From Marivita sp. S6314 (GTDB lineage Bacteria > Pseudomonadota > Alphaproteobacteria > Rhodobacterales > Rhodobacteraceae), in assembly GCF_023015985.1 (NCBI RefSeq), contig NZ_JALKAO010000002.1, positions 248,001-312,000 of the forward strand: a DNA stretch of 64,000 nucleotides, read 5' to 3'. Shown one piece after another: positions 16,004-23,959 of this stretch. Both the position numbers and the translations under genes were made by a program. Positions within the stretch are counted from its first letter, which is position 1, and every line of letters starts with the position of its first letter. The notes beneath the pieces were generated by a model, which was given only the letters and a program-made list of their open reading frames with translations, did not search any database and was not told where the DNA came from.

Positions 16004-16834
16004 ATGTCCAACCCCCAAAGCCCCGATCTGATCGAAAAACGTGAAGAGGAGCACGCGGTTGAAGAGGCCGCACATCTGTCGCCGCGATTGATGTTCGAGG
16101 CCATCCGCCGCAGCGGCGAGGAAGAACTGGAGCGCCCGATGCGCGCGCTGTGGTATTCCGGTATCGCCGCAGGTATCCTGATTTCCTTTTCGGTCCTGGG
16201 CGAAGCGGTGTTACGCGCCTACCTGCCCGATGCAGACTGGCGCTATATCGTTGAAAACGCGGGATATACCTTTGGGTTTCTGCTCGTCATTCTTGGCCGC
16301 ATGCAACTGTTTACAGAAAACACGATCACCACCGTTGTTCCGGTGATGATCCACCCCACCCGGTCCGCATTCGGACGCACCGCGCGGCTGTGGGGGATAG
16401 TTCTGATTGCAAATGTAATCGGCGCATTCGCCGTGGCGGCATTCTTTGCCTACGGCCCCGTGCTCGCCGACGATGTGCGCAGCGCGTTTACCGATCTGTC
16501 GTATCACGCCACCGGCATGCCCGCGATGGAAGGGTTCCTGCGCGGTATTCCGGCGGGTGTGCTGATTGCCGCTTTGGTCTGGATGTTGCCCGGGAGCGAA
16601 CATAACCAGGTGGCGATCATCGTTCTGTTCACGTGGCTGATCGCGCTTGGCGATTTCACCCATATTGTTGCGGGATCCGTCGAAATGGCCTTTCTGGCGG
16701 TTCAGGGCCTGATCTCTGCCCCGCAAGCGCTGTTCGGGTTTTTCCTTCCCGTGCTGTTGGGCAACGTGGTCGGGGGCACCGTGATCTTTACCGTGCTTGC
16801 CTGGGCGCAGATCAAGCCAGAGGTCGAGGATTAA
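16004..16834 (+). CDS. Formate/nitrite transporter (FNT) family protein
   Basis: 276 residues: a charged cytoplasmic N-terminus of about 50 residues, then six TM helices. ILGRMQLFTENTITTVVPV and the symmetric WLIALGDFTHIVAGSVEMAF are the two half-site signatures of FNT channels in the YfdC-like branch, which has the long N-terminal extension. The ATG at 16004 has GGAG 5 nt upstream; in-frame TTG (15974) and ATG (15992) starts are less well placed. Substrate is not known for this branch. The stress-type promoter and the 17-bp element suggest dual control. Confidence 0.85.
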   Translation: MSNPQSPDLIEKREEEHAVEEAAHLSPRLMFEAIRRSGEEELERPMRALWYSGIAAGILISFSVLGEAVLRAYLPDADWRYIVENAGYTFGFLLVILGRMQLFTENTITTVVPVMIHPTRSAFGRTARLWGIVLIANVIGAFAVAAFFAYGPVLADDVRSAFTDLSYHATGMPAMEGFLRGIPAGVLIAALVWMLPGSEHNQVAIIVLFTWLIALGDFTHIVAGSVEMAFLAVQGLISAPQALFGFFLPVLLGNVVGGTVIFTVLAWAQIKPEVED

Positions 16835-17112
16835 CGATTGTCGGCGATCTGGGCATGGGTCGCTCCGTGCATATCGACATGCACCAGCGCGTCGTGCCGA
16901 TCCAGAAGCGAATGCAGACGGAAGAATGTCTGTTCATAAGACGCCTCTTCCGTCAGCACATCCCACGCCTTTTCCCGTGCAGGTTCCGGCAGGGCGGTCA
17001 TGTTGACCTGTTCAAAGTACTGCTCCAACTGCATCTCAAGTTTCCAGTCCACCTCGGCCAAGGCAGAACTGGCGATTAAAGAAAGAACGAAAGCTGTGGC
17101 AATGCGGGTCAT
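16831..17112 (-). CDS. Small exported protein of unknown function
   Basis: 93 residues with a clean signal peptide (ATAFVLSLIASSALA, cleavage before EVDWKLE). The mature part is a single predicted helical, acidic domain rich in Glu/His (LLDRHDALVHVDMHGATHAQ). I do not recognise the family. It converges on the FNT gene, overlapping its stop by 4 bp, and starts just after a terminator serving the genes to its right. Confidence 0.6.
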   Translation of the reverse strand: MTRIATAFVLSLIASSALAEVDWKLEMQLEQYFEQVNMTALPEPAREKAWDVLTEEASYEQTFFRLHSLLDRHDALVHVDMHGATHAQIADNR

Positions 17113-17127
17113 TTGGGTCTCCTTGAA

Positions 17128-17164
17128 TCAAAAAGCCACTGCGGTGGCAGGACCGCAGTGGCTT
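17128..17164 (-). terminator. Rho-independent terminator
   Basis: 12-bp perfect stem AAGCCACTGCGG / CCGCAGTGGCTT (17133-17164) with an 8-nt loop; read on the minus strand it is followed by TTTTTG. It ends the 17539-17205 unit. Confidence 0.82.
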
Positions 17165-17204
17165 CGCCGGGGTTGCCCCCGGATCGCTGATATGAGGGAC
17201 GATC

Positions 17205-17360
17205 TCAGCGGGTATCTGGTCCATCTGCGGCAAGGGTGCTTTTCGGCGCTGTCTCGTCTTGACGGCGGCGTTCGGTGCGCTCTTTGCTCCAAAGCGCAAA
17301 GATGATCACGCCGCTTGCGGTCAAAAGAAACAGCGTCGGCACAACTGTAAAGACATCCAT
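17205..17360 (-). CDS. 51-residue membrane protein
   Basis: A short gene with a GGAG ribosome site 7 nt before its ATG. One TM helix (residues about 4-23, TVVPTLFLLTASGVIIFALW) is followed by a basic patch KERTERRRQ and a polar tail. Unknown function. It starts 2 bp after the stop of the 58-residue gene upstream, and a strong terminator follows, so the two form a compact unit. Confidence 0.62.
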   Translation of the reverse strand: MDVFTVVPTLFLLTASGVIIFALWSKERTERRRQDETAPKSTLAADGPDTR

Positions 17361-17362
17361 GG

Positions 17363-17539
17363 TCAATCTCCGGTCTGTTCGGGTGTGATCGCCTGCTTCA
17401 CGTCATCTTCGGGCGTTCCAACGGAAAAAAGGAACGCGATAAACAAGAGCGCGACAGCGGTGGCAGCAAGGCCCATGCCCCACAATGCCGGGCGATGGCG
17501 CTTGGCTTGTTTGTCGATATTCGTTGTCTCAGCAGACAT
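17363..17539 (-). CDS. 58-residue membrane protein
   Basis: One central TM helix (ALWGMGLAATAVALLFIAFLF trimmed to about residues 18-38) with a polar N-terminus and acidic C-terminus. No family recognised. The ATG at 17539 has AAGGAA upstream. A GGAAC-N17-TGTT sequence lies 29 bp before the start, which would place the gene and its 51-residue partner under stress sigma control. Confidence 0.65.
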   Translation of the reverse strand: MSAETTNIDKQAKRHRPALWGMGLAATAVALLFIAFLFSVGTPEDDVKQAITPEQTGD

Positions 17540-17567
17540 GAACTTTCCTTTCGTTATCTGACAGCCC

Positions 17568-17593
17568 AACACCCGCAGGACAAAAATTGTTCC
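17568..17593 (-). promoter_or_regulatory. EcfG-type promoter, near match
   Basis: GGAAC (17593-17589), 17-nt spacer, TGTT (17571-17568). The downstream GCCCAACAC context is shared with the near match at 26008-26033. Confidence 0.5.
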
Positions 17594-17617
17594 AACAAAA
17601 ATTTCATGAGCCTGCCG

Positions 17618-17643
17618 GGAACCGCAGCGACCGGTTGCGCATT
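17618..17643 (+). promoter_or_regulatory. EcfG-type promoter, near match
   Basis: GGAAC (17618-17622), 17-nt spacer, CATT (17640-17643), 54 bp before the PRC-barrel gene. Confidence 0.4.
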
Positions 17644-17697
17644 AGCACTGCACAGCGCGTCACGGACGACGCGAAACGCAACAATACGGAGGACACG

Positions 17698-18207
17698 ATG
17701 AAACCACTTTTGATCACGACCGCCGCCCTTGCCTTTACCGCTGGCACAGCTTTTGCAGCATCCGACGAGACGGCAACGAACACCGCCGTGATGTCATCGC
17801 AAACCGATGCCGAGGTCACCGCCTCTGCCGATGCGGCTTCGACCCCGCCTGCCCCGCTTTCGATGGATGAAACCTGGGATATGGCAGAGTTTGATGCCAG
17901 CAATCTGGCAATGGACGGCTGGACCGAGACCGATGCGCAATTCACCGCAGAAGAGCTGACCGGCATGCCGCTTTACGATGCCAACAACACATGGATCGGC
18001 GAAGTCGACAACGTGGTGATTTCGCAATCCGGCACACTTGAAGGCGCCGTTCTGGGGGTTGGCGGCTTTCTCGGGGTCGGCGAAAAGGACGTGCTTGTGT
18101 CCTTCGACAGTCTGAAAATCAAACAGGCCGAAGATGGTGACGAAATGCGCGTCTATGTCGACGTCTCCAAAGAAGAGCTCGAATCCATGCCGAGCTTCGC
18201 ATCCTAA
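17698..18207 (+). CDS. Exported PRC-barrel domain protein
   Basis: 169 residues: signal peptide (residues 1-20, TTAALAFTAGTAFAA), an Ala/Thr/Asp-rich low-complexity linker to about 65, then a PRC-barrel (about 85-165) with TGMPLYDANNTWIGEVDNVVI and the paired VLGVGGFLGVGEKDVLVSFDSLKI. Exported single PRC barrels of this type are common in Rhodobacterales and Rhizobiales, often stress-induced; the ligand is unknown. The ATG at 17698 is supported by GGAGG 6 nt upstream. Confidence 0.85.
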   Translation: MKPLLITTAALAFTAGTAFAASDETATNTAVMSSQTDAEVTASADAASTPPAPLSMDETWDMAEFDASNLAMDGWTETDAQFTAEELTGMPLYDANNTWIGEVDNVVISQSGTLEGAVLGVGGFLGVGEKDVLVSFDSLKIKQAEDGDEMRVYVDVSKEELESMPSFAS

Positions 18208-18228
18208 CCCCACCCTCTTCCCACGTCC

Positions 18229-18255
18229 GGGGTCGCCATCAGGCGGCCCCGTTTT
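18229..18255 (+). terminator. Rho-independent terminator
   Basis: GGGGTCGCC / GGCGGCCCC stem with an ATCA loop and a GTTTTGTT tail, directly after the PRC-barrel gene. Confidence 0.72.
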
Positions 18256-18280
18256 GTTGTTTCATAGATCGAGATGTGTT

Positions 18281-19618
18281 TTGGCTCAGAAAGATTTGAC
18301 ACAAGGCCCCGTCTGGCGCGCGTTGGCGCGGGTGTCTGCCCCGATGTCCTTTGGCATCCTTGCGGTGCTCAGCGTTGGCCTGGCGGACGCGTATTTCCTT
18401 GGCCAGCTTGGCGAAGCGCCGCTGGCGGCAATCGGGTTTGTCTACCCTGTCACCACCGCGATCACGTCGCTGTCCATCGGCCTGTCTGCCGGTGCCAATG
18501 CCGCGGTCAGCCAAACTATTGGCGAAGGGGCCGACGATGACGACGCGGCCCGGCTTGCCTTGCACGCCTTGGGTCTGGGCCTGTGTCTGGCCATTCTGGT
18601 CGCGCTGGCATTCTGGGTACTGGCCGGGACGATTTTCGGCCTGATGGGCGCAAGCGATGCCGCCCTGACCGAAGCCAAGTCCTATGCACCATTCTGGGCG
18701 CTGTCATTTCCATTTCTTGTGCTGATGATGGTCACCAACGCGGCGTTCCGTGCGCATGGCGACGGGGCCACCTCGGCGGCCATCATGGTGCTGGCCGCCG
18801 TGATCAATATCGCGCTGAACCCGCTGATGATCTTTACCTTTGACCTGGGCACCCAGGGCGCGGCAATCGCCACCGCCATCGGACGCGCATTCGGTGCTGT
18901 GGCGGCGATTGGATATGCCTATCACACCGGCGTCCTGACCCGCTGTCCCAACAAGCTGTCGGGGCTGCTCGGCTCTGTGAAACAGGTTCTCACCGTCGGC
19001 GTGCCGGCCGCGTTTTCCAACGCGATCAACCCTGCGGGCATGTCGCTGGTGACGGCGGCCGTGGCCACACTGGGCGATGCGGCGGTTGCAGGATTTGGCG
19101 CCGCCACCCGGGTCCAGTCCGTGGCGCTTGTACCGCTGTTCGCGCTGTCGTCGGGCATCGGTCCGGTGGTCGGACAAAACTGGGGGGCCGACAAGAAAGA
19201 CCGCGCCCGTGCCGGGATGCGGGACGCATGGATTTTCTGCGGGGGCTACGGCATCGTTCTTGCCGTGCTTCTCACAGCCTTTGCCGACCCGCTGGCCGGG
19301 GTTTTCATCGAAAGCGAAGACGCCCGCACATATGCGTCGCAATATCTGTCCATCGTCGGGTGGAGCCTGTTTGGCTACGGCATCCTTGTCACCGCCAACG
19401 CTGCGATGAACGCGCGCTCGAAAGCGGGTTACTCGGTTGGGCTAAGCCTTGCACGGATCTTTGCGGTGTACGTGCCAATGGCATGGGCCGGTTTGATGCT
19501 CTTTGGATATCCGGGCATTCTGGGGGCAGCGGTGCTTGCCAACCTGTTTGCCGTCGGTGGGGCCTTCTGGTGTGCGCGGCGGACGGGGCTGAACCCCGTC
19601 CACACCCAATCCGGCTAG
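18281..19618 (+). CDS. MATE family efflux transporter
   Basis: 445 residues with twelve TM helices in two similar halves. Features include ALARVSAPMSFGILAVLSVGLADAY in TM1, GLSAGANAAVSQTIGEG, and ALNPLMIFTFDLGTQGAAIATAIGR before the second half. It would export cationic compounds in exchange for H+ or Na+. The start is uncertain: no ATG fits family length, and TTG at 18281 gives the usual 445 residues; a longer frame runs back into the PRC-barrel gene. Its stop overlaps the convergent amidotransferase gene by 4 bp. Confidence 0.9.
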   Translation: MAQKDLTQGPVWRALARVSAPMSFGILAVLSVGLADAYFLGQLGEAPLAAIGFVYPVTTAITSLSIGLSAGANAAVSQTIGEGADDDDAARLALHALGLGLCLAILVALAFWVLAGTIFGLMGASDAALTEAKSYAPFWALSFPFLVLMMVTNAAFRAHGDGATSAAIMVLAAVINIALNPLMIFTFDLGTQGAAIATAIGRAFGAVAAIGYAYHTGVLTRCPNKLSGLLGSVKQVLTVGVPAAFSNAINPAGMSLVTAAVATLGDAAVAGFGAATRVQSVALVPLFALSSGIGPVVGQNWGADKKDRARAGMRDAWIFCGGYGIVLAVLLTAFADPLAGVFIESEDARTYASQYLSIVGWSLFGYGILVTANAAMNARSKAGYSVGLSLARIFAVYVPMAWAGLMLFGYPGILGAAVLANLFAVGGAFWCARRTGLNPVHTQSG

Positions 19619-20334
19619 GCGTATTGCGCATCCGCACAGGCGGCGCGCAGCTGCTGCCTGTCATTGGCATAGGCACGCGCCGCATTGACCAGCGCGCGAA
19701 AGATGGCGCGCTGTCGATGGGCATAAAACAGATGTTCGGGGTGCCACTGCACGCCCAGCGCAAAAGGATCGCGCACCCGTTCGATGGCCTGGATCATGCC
19801 ATGCGTGTCCCGCGCGGCGACGCGCAGCCCGTGGCCCAAGACGTTGACCGCCTGTGAATGCAGCGCGTTGACCATCATCGGGGCTTCGCCGCTCAGCTGC
19901 GCAAGCCGGGTATTTTCCTCGATACAGATCTCGCGCTTGGGCAGGATCGTGGTGATCTTGCGCGCAGCGGAAAACGTGGTCCACGCGTCCTGATCCAGCG
20001 TGCCCCCCAGGGCCACGTTCAGCATCTGCGATCCCCGGCAAATGCCAAGCACGGGGATGTTCTGGCCAAGCGCGCTTTCCGCCAGCGTCATCTCGAACCG
20101 GTCGCGTGCGGGATCAAGCCGCGCGGAGATCCCAAGCTTGCCGCCATACAGCTCAGGCCCGACATCATCGCCGCCGCCGATGATCACACCGTCCACCGCG
20201 TCAAGATCAAAGTCGCGGGTTGCGTCCCACCGGACGGCCCGACCGCCGGTGATCCAGACGTTGAACGCGATCAATGGAAAGACACGCCAGCCAGTGCGTT
20301 TCGACACGCTGACGCCAATTAGAGGGCGGCTCAT
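19615..20334 (-). CDS. Class I glutamine amidotransferase-like hydrolase (peptidase C26, PuuD-like)
   Basis: 239 residues with the GATase triad: nucleophile Cys in LGICRGSQMLN (about residue 98), and His and Glu in GVQWHPEHLF (about 196-198). The GGDDVGPELYGG block is typical of gamma-glutamyl-GABA hydrolases. It overlaps the upstream amidoligase gene by 4 bp (ATGA), so the two proteins are made together. Known C26/amidoligase gene pairs are thought to build and cut gamma-glutamyl amide bonds on an amine or peptide; the substrate here is not known. Confidence 0.88.
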   Translation of the reverse strand: MSRPLIGVSVSKRTGWRVFPLIAFNVWITGGRAVRWDATRDFDLDAVDGVIIGGGDDVGPELYGGKLGISARLDPARDRFEMTLAESALGQNIPVLGICRGSQMLNVALGGTLDQDAWTTFSAARKITTILPKREICIEENTRLAQLSGEAPMMVNALHSQAVNVLGHGLRVAARDTHGMIQAIERVRDPFALGVQWHPEHLFYAHRQRAIFRALVNAARAYANDRQQLRAACADAQYA

Positions 20335-21293
20335 GCAGCTTCTCCCAGATTATGTTTTTCAAGAAGGGCGGCAACGTCTGTGATCCAGTCATCGCTCCGC
20401 CAGAAGCGGGCCCGTCGTTCAGACCAAGCCGTGCTCAGATCGTTCAAAAGGTCGGGCGTATCGGCCACAGTTTCCACCAGATGCCACAGCGCCCAGGGTT
20501 GGGTCAGGTCCCAATCGGGTTCGTCAATCCGGCAATCCGGCAGACGAAAGTGAAAAGTTGGTCGCGCACTGGTCTTGTCGTCCGGAAAGCTGGCCGCAAA
20601 CCGCGCTTCATCGACATGCTTGAGCAGTGGAAACACATCCAACCCATGATTGCGCGTTGTCAGATGCCCCGCCATCAGCGGGAACAGGTCACTCAGCGAC
20701 GTTGCAGGGCTCGCCACGAGATCAGACACAAACGCATCCGGCCACGGTTGCACGAAGGGCAAGGCGCGCCGCGTCAGGTCCAGATCTTCGATATGGCGCA
20801 GATACGGCTCAAGAAGCGCATAGGCGCGCAAGGTGGCGACGGTGAATGCGCCATTCGGGTCAACTGCTTCGGGGTTCAGATGCACACCAAACCCCAACAG
20901 CGCACCCGACCGCGATCCTGCGGCACCGGCCCGCCGCAATACTCCGATCACGGTGTTGAAGGTCTCAAGCCCGGATAATTCAAGCGGCTCTGATATGATC
21001 TCCAGCGGCACAACAGCCTGGGCGATTTCCAGACCCTTTTTCACCAACCGATTGTCGCTGGCATGCCGCGCGGGCGTATCCAGTTCGACGGTGATGGTGC
21101 CGATTTCTGTGTCCTTGATCGAAACAAGAAATGCGTCCTGCGCCACCACGTCACCCCCAAGGTGATCCGTGATGGTGCGACAGGTGTCTTCCATGGTCAG
21201 CCCCGAGAACTCGACCTCAACACCGGTACGTCTTGGCTCGCCAGATTGGGTGTTGGGGCGGGGCAGCGGGGCAAAGCCGTGAACGGCGTGCAT
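20331..21293 (-). CDS. Amidoligase-type enzyme (Amidoligase_2, glutamine-synthetase-like fold)
   Basis: 320 residues. The N-terminal RRTGVEVEFSGL (about 21-32) is the first metal/ATP-binding strand, with Glu pairs as in glutamine synthetase; VELDTPARH and GFGVHLNPEAVD (about 150-161) are the other conserved blocks of the Amidoligase_2 family. Such enzymes are predicted to join a carboxylate to an amine with ATP. AGGAG lies 6 nt before the ATG and an exact GGAAC-N17-CGTT promoter 31 bp before it. It is the first gene of the pair with the C26 hydrolase. Confidence 0.83.
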   Translation of the reverse strand: MHAVHGFAPLPRPNTQSGEPRRTGVEVEFSGLTMEDTCRTITDHLGGDVVAQDAFLVSIKDTEIGTITVELDTPARHASDNRLVKKGLEIAQAVVPLEIISEPLELSGLETFNTVIGVLRRAGAAGSRSGALLGFGVHLNPEAVDPNGAFTVATLRAYALLEPYLRHIEDLDLTRRALPFVQPWPDAFVSDLVASPATSLSDLFPLMAGHLTTRNHGLDVFPLLKHVDEARFAASFPDDKTSARPTFHFRLPDCRIDEPDWDLTQPWALWHLVETVADTPDLLNDLSTAWSERRARFWRSDDWITDVAALLEKHNLGEAA

Positions 21294-21323
21294 GTAGGTC
21301 TCCTGTGACGTGGTTCACAGCAG

Positions 21324-21349
21324 AACGCGCGGGGTGCAGGAATGGTTCC
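21324..21349 (-). promoter_or_regulatory. EcfG-type promoter, exact match
   Basis: GGAAC (21349-21345), 17-nt spacer, CGTT (21327-21324) reading into the amidoligase/amidotransferase pair, in the gap after the AI-2E transporter gene. Confidence 0.68.
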
Positions 21350-21353
21350 GACC

Positions 21354-22376
21354 TCAGGCGGCTTTCAGTGTGGTATCCGGCACATCTGGCGACGTATCCC
21401 GCAGCGCCGTGGTCAGCGCCGTCACCCAAACCAGCACCGGCAGCGACACGATCCCACCGGTCGGCCCCCACAGCCACAGTCCGAACAGAATGCTCAGGAA
21501 CACGCAAAGCGGATTGATCCGCAACCGTTGCCCCACAAGCGACGGGGTCACAAACTGCGCCTCGGTCAGGTTGAGCAGGAAATACAGGAACGGCGGCACC
21601 AAAGACATCGCGCCGTTGAACTGGATCAACCCTGCCACCGCAAGCGCGGCGATCAGCGAAATGGGTCCCAGGTACAACACAAAGTTCAACAGAAACGCCG
21701 CTGCGCCCCAAAGAACCGGGTTGGACAAGCCAATCAGCGACATGACACCGAAGACGGCCAACCCCAACCCCGCGTTGATCGCGGTGATCGTCACGAAGTA
21801 ATGCGACACAGCGCGGTCCGCCTGACGCAACGCAGGTGTGTTGTGTTCGGCCAACGCGTAAATGTCGTCGCGTGTCAGCAGAAAGAAAAACAGCGTCCCG
21901 CCAAAGACCAGCAATTGCGCCATAAAGTTAGGGGCCATCCACAAAGCGTCAATCACGCTTGGCATCGCGGATTCCACCGCATCGCCCCCCTCAAGTCCCA
22001 GAGATTCCCCAATATTCTGCCCAAGTGCCTCGGTCCCCCGGAACCGGATCATCAGCTCTTGCAGCCAACCCCGCAATTCCCATTGGATGCGCGGGACCTG
22101 ATCAATCAGTTCCGAAATCACCGGCCCAAGGGCCAGCAACAGAACCGCGATCAGCACGCCGGACATCACCAACGCGGAAAACGCGCTGACGACAACCGGA
22201 ATGCCAATGCGGCTAAGCTTTTTGATCAAGGGGGCAAGAACCACCGCAATCACCAACCCCAAGACGATGGGCGCAAGCAGCGTTTTGGCCAGCTTCAGGG
22301 CGGCAACACTGGCAATGATTGCGATCACCAGCAATGACCAGCCCACACCCACCGGAGAGGATGGTGTACGTTGCAT
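21354..22376 (-). CDS. AI-2E/PerM family membrane transporter
   Basis: 340 residues: TM pair at the N-terminus, an amphipathic stretch (IDQVPRIQWELRGWLQELM), then five to six helices including FVLYLGPISLIAALAVAGLI and the conserved PSLVGQRLRINPLCVFLSILFGLWLWGPTGG block of the AI-2 exporter (TqsA/PerM) family. Members export small solutes or act as Na+/H+ antiporters; the substrate is unclear. It is the last gene of a five-gene unit from 24397; its ATG overlaps the preceding stop. Confidence 0.88.
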   Translation of the reverse strand: MQRTPSSPVGVGWSLLVIAIIASVAALKLAKTLLAPIVLGLVIAVVLAPLIKKLSRIGIPVVVSAFSALVMSGVLIAVLLLALGPVISELIDQVPRIQWELRGWLQELMIRFRGTEALGQNIGESLGLEGGDAVESAMPSVIDALWMAPNFMAQLLVFGGTLFFFLLTRDDIYALAEHNTPALRQADRAVSHYFVTITAINAGLGLAVFGVMSLIGLSNPVLWGAAAFLLNFVLYLGPISLIAALAVAGLIQFNGAMSLVPPFLYFLLNLTEAQFVTPSLVGQRLRINPLCVFLSILFGLWLWGPTGGIVSLPVLVWVTALTTALRDTSPDVPDTTLKAA

Positions 22377-23122
22377 CAGGCGGTCGCTCGATCCACGGTA
22401 AAGGCGTCGCGCCCTTCCTCGGCAGCGGCGGCGACAGCAGCCTTGCTGCGCGCCTCGAGGTCGGCGATCTCGGACCGCAGCGCCGCTTCGGCGGACCGCA
22501 TCAACTGGTCGCGTTTCGCACCAAGCATCGCACCCTCGGTTCGGGTTGATGGCAGCAAGCTCCCGATCAGGGCGCCGACACCGGCAGCGGCCAGCGCGGT
22601 GACAAAGGGCTGCGCATTATGTGCATCCTTGGCCTGCGCCGCCAGCTTGCGCGCCTCGCGTTCTACTTTTTCCTGCGCATCAATGGCCTGAAGCCGTGCG
22701 TCCATCACGCGTTTGCGCGCTTCGGGTGGCAGTTGATCAAGGCCTGCGTCCAGCATCTTGCGCATTTTCGACGCCGATTGCGGCGACGCGCCTGCCCTCA
22801 CACGGGCCTTGGCCTGAAGCTGCGCATCCGCCCGCGCAATGCGGTCTGCTTCGCTGCCATGTACCGCCTGCGGTTTCGGCTTCGGACGGTTCAACGCGAT
22901 CAGCGCAGCCCCGACCCCCATCAGCGCCAGTCCCGCAGGGTTTGCTTTTGCATGATGCAGCGCAGTCTGCGCCAGATCATCGGTTGCACCTGCAGCGCGT
23001 TCGACCGCCTGGTTGCCAAGCTTGGCTGGCGCAAAGGCGCTCAGCAGCCCGGCAAGCGCGGAATGAGCCTGCGTGCGGTGGTGATCAGCTTGATTTTCAA
23101 GGGATTTCAGATTCTTAGACAC
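22376..23122 (-). CDS. Helical stress protein with glycine-zipper segment
   Basis: 248 residues. GTG at 23122 is the start: GAGGAGG lies 6 nt upstream, while an ATG 15 bp earlier lacks one. Ala-rich helices, a first hydrophobic segment ANPAGLALMGVGAALIAL (about 62-79), long charged coiled-coil-prone helices (AQLQAKARVRAG, RKRVMDARLQAIDAQEKVEREARKLAAQ), a second hydrophobic zipper VTALAAAGVGALIGSLLPS (about 174-192), then another helix. The layout resembles DUF3618/YqjD-type membrane-anchored stress proteins but I cannot assign a family firmly. Confidence 0.68.
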   Translation of the reverse strand: MSKNLKSLENQADHHRTQAHSALAGLLSAFAPAKLGNQAVERAAGATDDLAQTALHHAKANPAGLALMGVGAALIALNRPKPKPQAVHGSEADRIARADAQLQAKARVRAGASPQSASKMRKMLDAGLDQLPPEARKRVMDARLQAIDAQEKVEREARKLAAQAKDAHNAQPFVTALAAAGVGALIGSLLPSTRTEGAMLGAKRDQLMRSAEAALRSEIADLEARSKAAVAAAAEEGRDAFTVDRATA

Positions 23123-23519
23123 GGGTCGCCTCCTCAAAAGATGACAGGTCAGAGCGCAGATGCGCCAGGGTCCGTTTCGGAGCCAGCGCGCTTTTCTTCA
23201 GACAGCGCGAGCCGGCAAATGCAAAGATCGCCGCAACGATCAGAACCAGCACGCTGGTGGCAAGTGCCGCCCACACCATTGGGATGCCCAGCGCAGCCAG
23301 CGCCAGAACGCCGGTCAGTGCCAGGGCATGGAACGCGACAAGCGCGAACAGCAACGCAATGGCCAGATAGACGGCCCCGGTGCCGGCACGGCTCACCGCC
23401 TCCGACAGTTCTTCCTTGGCGATGCGCGCTTCCGTGACAAACAATCCGCGCAAATGCGCCAGAAATTCGCGCACAAGGTTCGGTGCTTGTGTCAGATTGG
23501 GGTCGGTGTGATGGGTCAT
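23115..23519 (-). CDS. YqjE/holin-X-like phage-holin-superfamily membrane protein
   Basis: 134 residues. A soluble amphipathic helix (NLVREFLAHLRGLFVTEARIAKEELSEAVSRAG) leads into two TM helices (about 50-75 and 80-105) with a GxxxG-rich turn, then a basic tail. This is the form of PF07332-type proteins (YqjE partners of YqjD). It starts 2 bp before the stop of the YqjD-like gene's downstream end and overlaps the next gene by 8 bp, so it is a middle gene of the unit. Confidence 0.72.
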   Translation of the reverse strand: MTHHTDPNLTQAPNLVREFLAHLRGLFVTEARIAKEELSEAVSRAGTGAVYLAIALLFALVAFHALALTGVLALAALGIPMVWAALATSVLVLIVAAIFAFAGSRCLKKSALAPKRTLAHLRSDLSSFEEATRV

Positions 23520-23521
23520 GT

Positions 23522-23944
23522 TTATACCCCCTCGGTCCCGGAGAGGTGGTTCATCCACGGATCATCGTCGCGGTCGACGTGACGCGGCGATGCCTTCAGG
23601 AAACGGGCGGCGGCAAAACCGGCCAGTGCAGCCCCTCCGAGGAACAACAGCGGGTTGTTCCGTGCGAAGACGGCGACATCATCGGCCAAACCTTCGATGG
23701 ACCGCTCCTGAAGCGATTGTGAAAACCCCTCAAGACCCTGCGCCAACTGCCCCAAGGCAATGGCCTGCAAGGACCCCTGGTCAAACGTGTCGGCCGCGTT
23801 CTGCGCCGCGTCAGCGGTTTGCTGCGTTTCGTCCAGCACGCGGTCCTGAATGTCCTCTGCGGTGTCCTGCACCACGGTTTTCGCCTGCTCTTTCGCCGTG
23901 TCTGCGGCGGTGCGGGCGTGATCGCTGATCGTTGTCTTGGTCAT
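23522..23944 (-). CDS. YqjD/ElaB-like (DUF883-type) membrane-anchored protein
   Basis: 140 residues. The first 60 are an Ala/Asp/Gln-rich helical rod (DTAKEQAKTVVQDTAEDIQDR); the end carries RNNPLLFLGGAALAGFAAARFLKAS (about 95-119), the single C-terminal TM anchor with a GxxxG-like zipper that marks the DUF883 group. E. coli YqjD uses such an anchor to tie ribosomes to the membrane in stationary phase; whether this one does is unknown. It lies 15 bp after the DUF2383 gene. Confidence 0.74.
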   Translation of the reverse strand: MTKTTISDHARTAADTAKEQAKTVVQDTAEDIQDRVLDETQQTADAAQNAADTFDQGSLQAIALGQLAQGLEGFSQSLQERSIEGLADDVAVFARNNPLLFLGGAALAGFAAARFLKASPRHVDRDDDPWMNHLSGTEGV

Positions 23945-23959
23945 CGTGAACTCCTGTTT

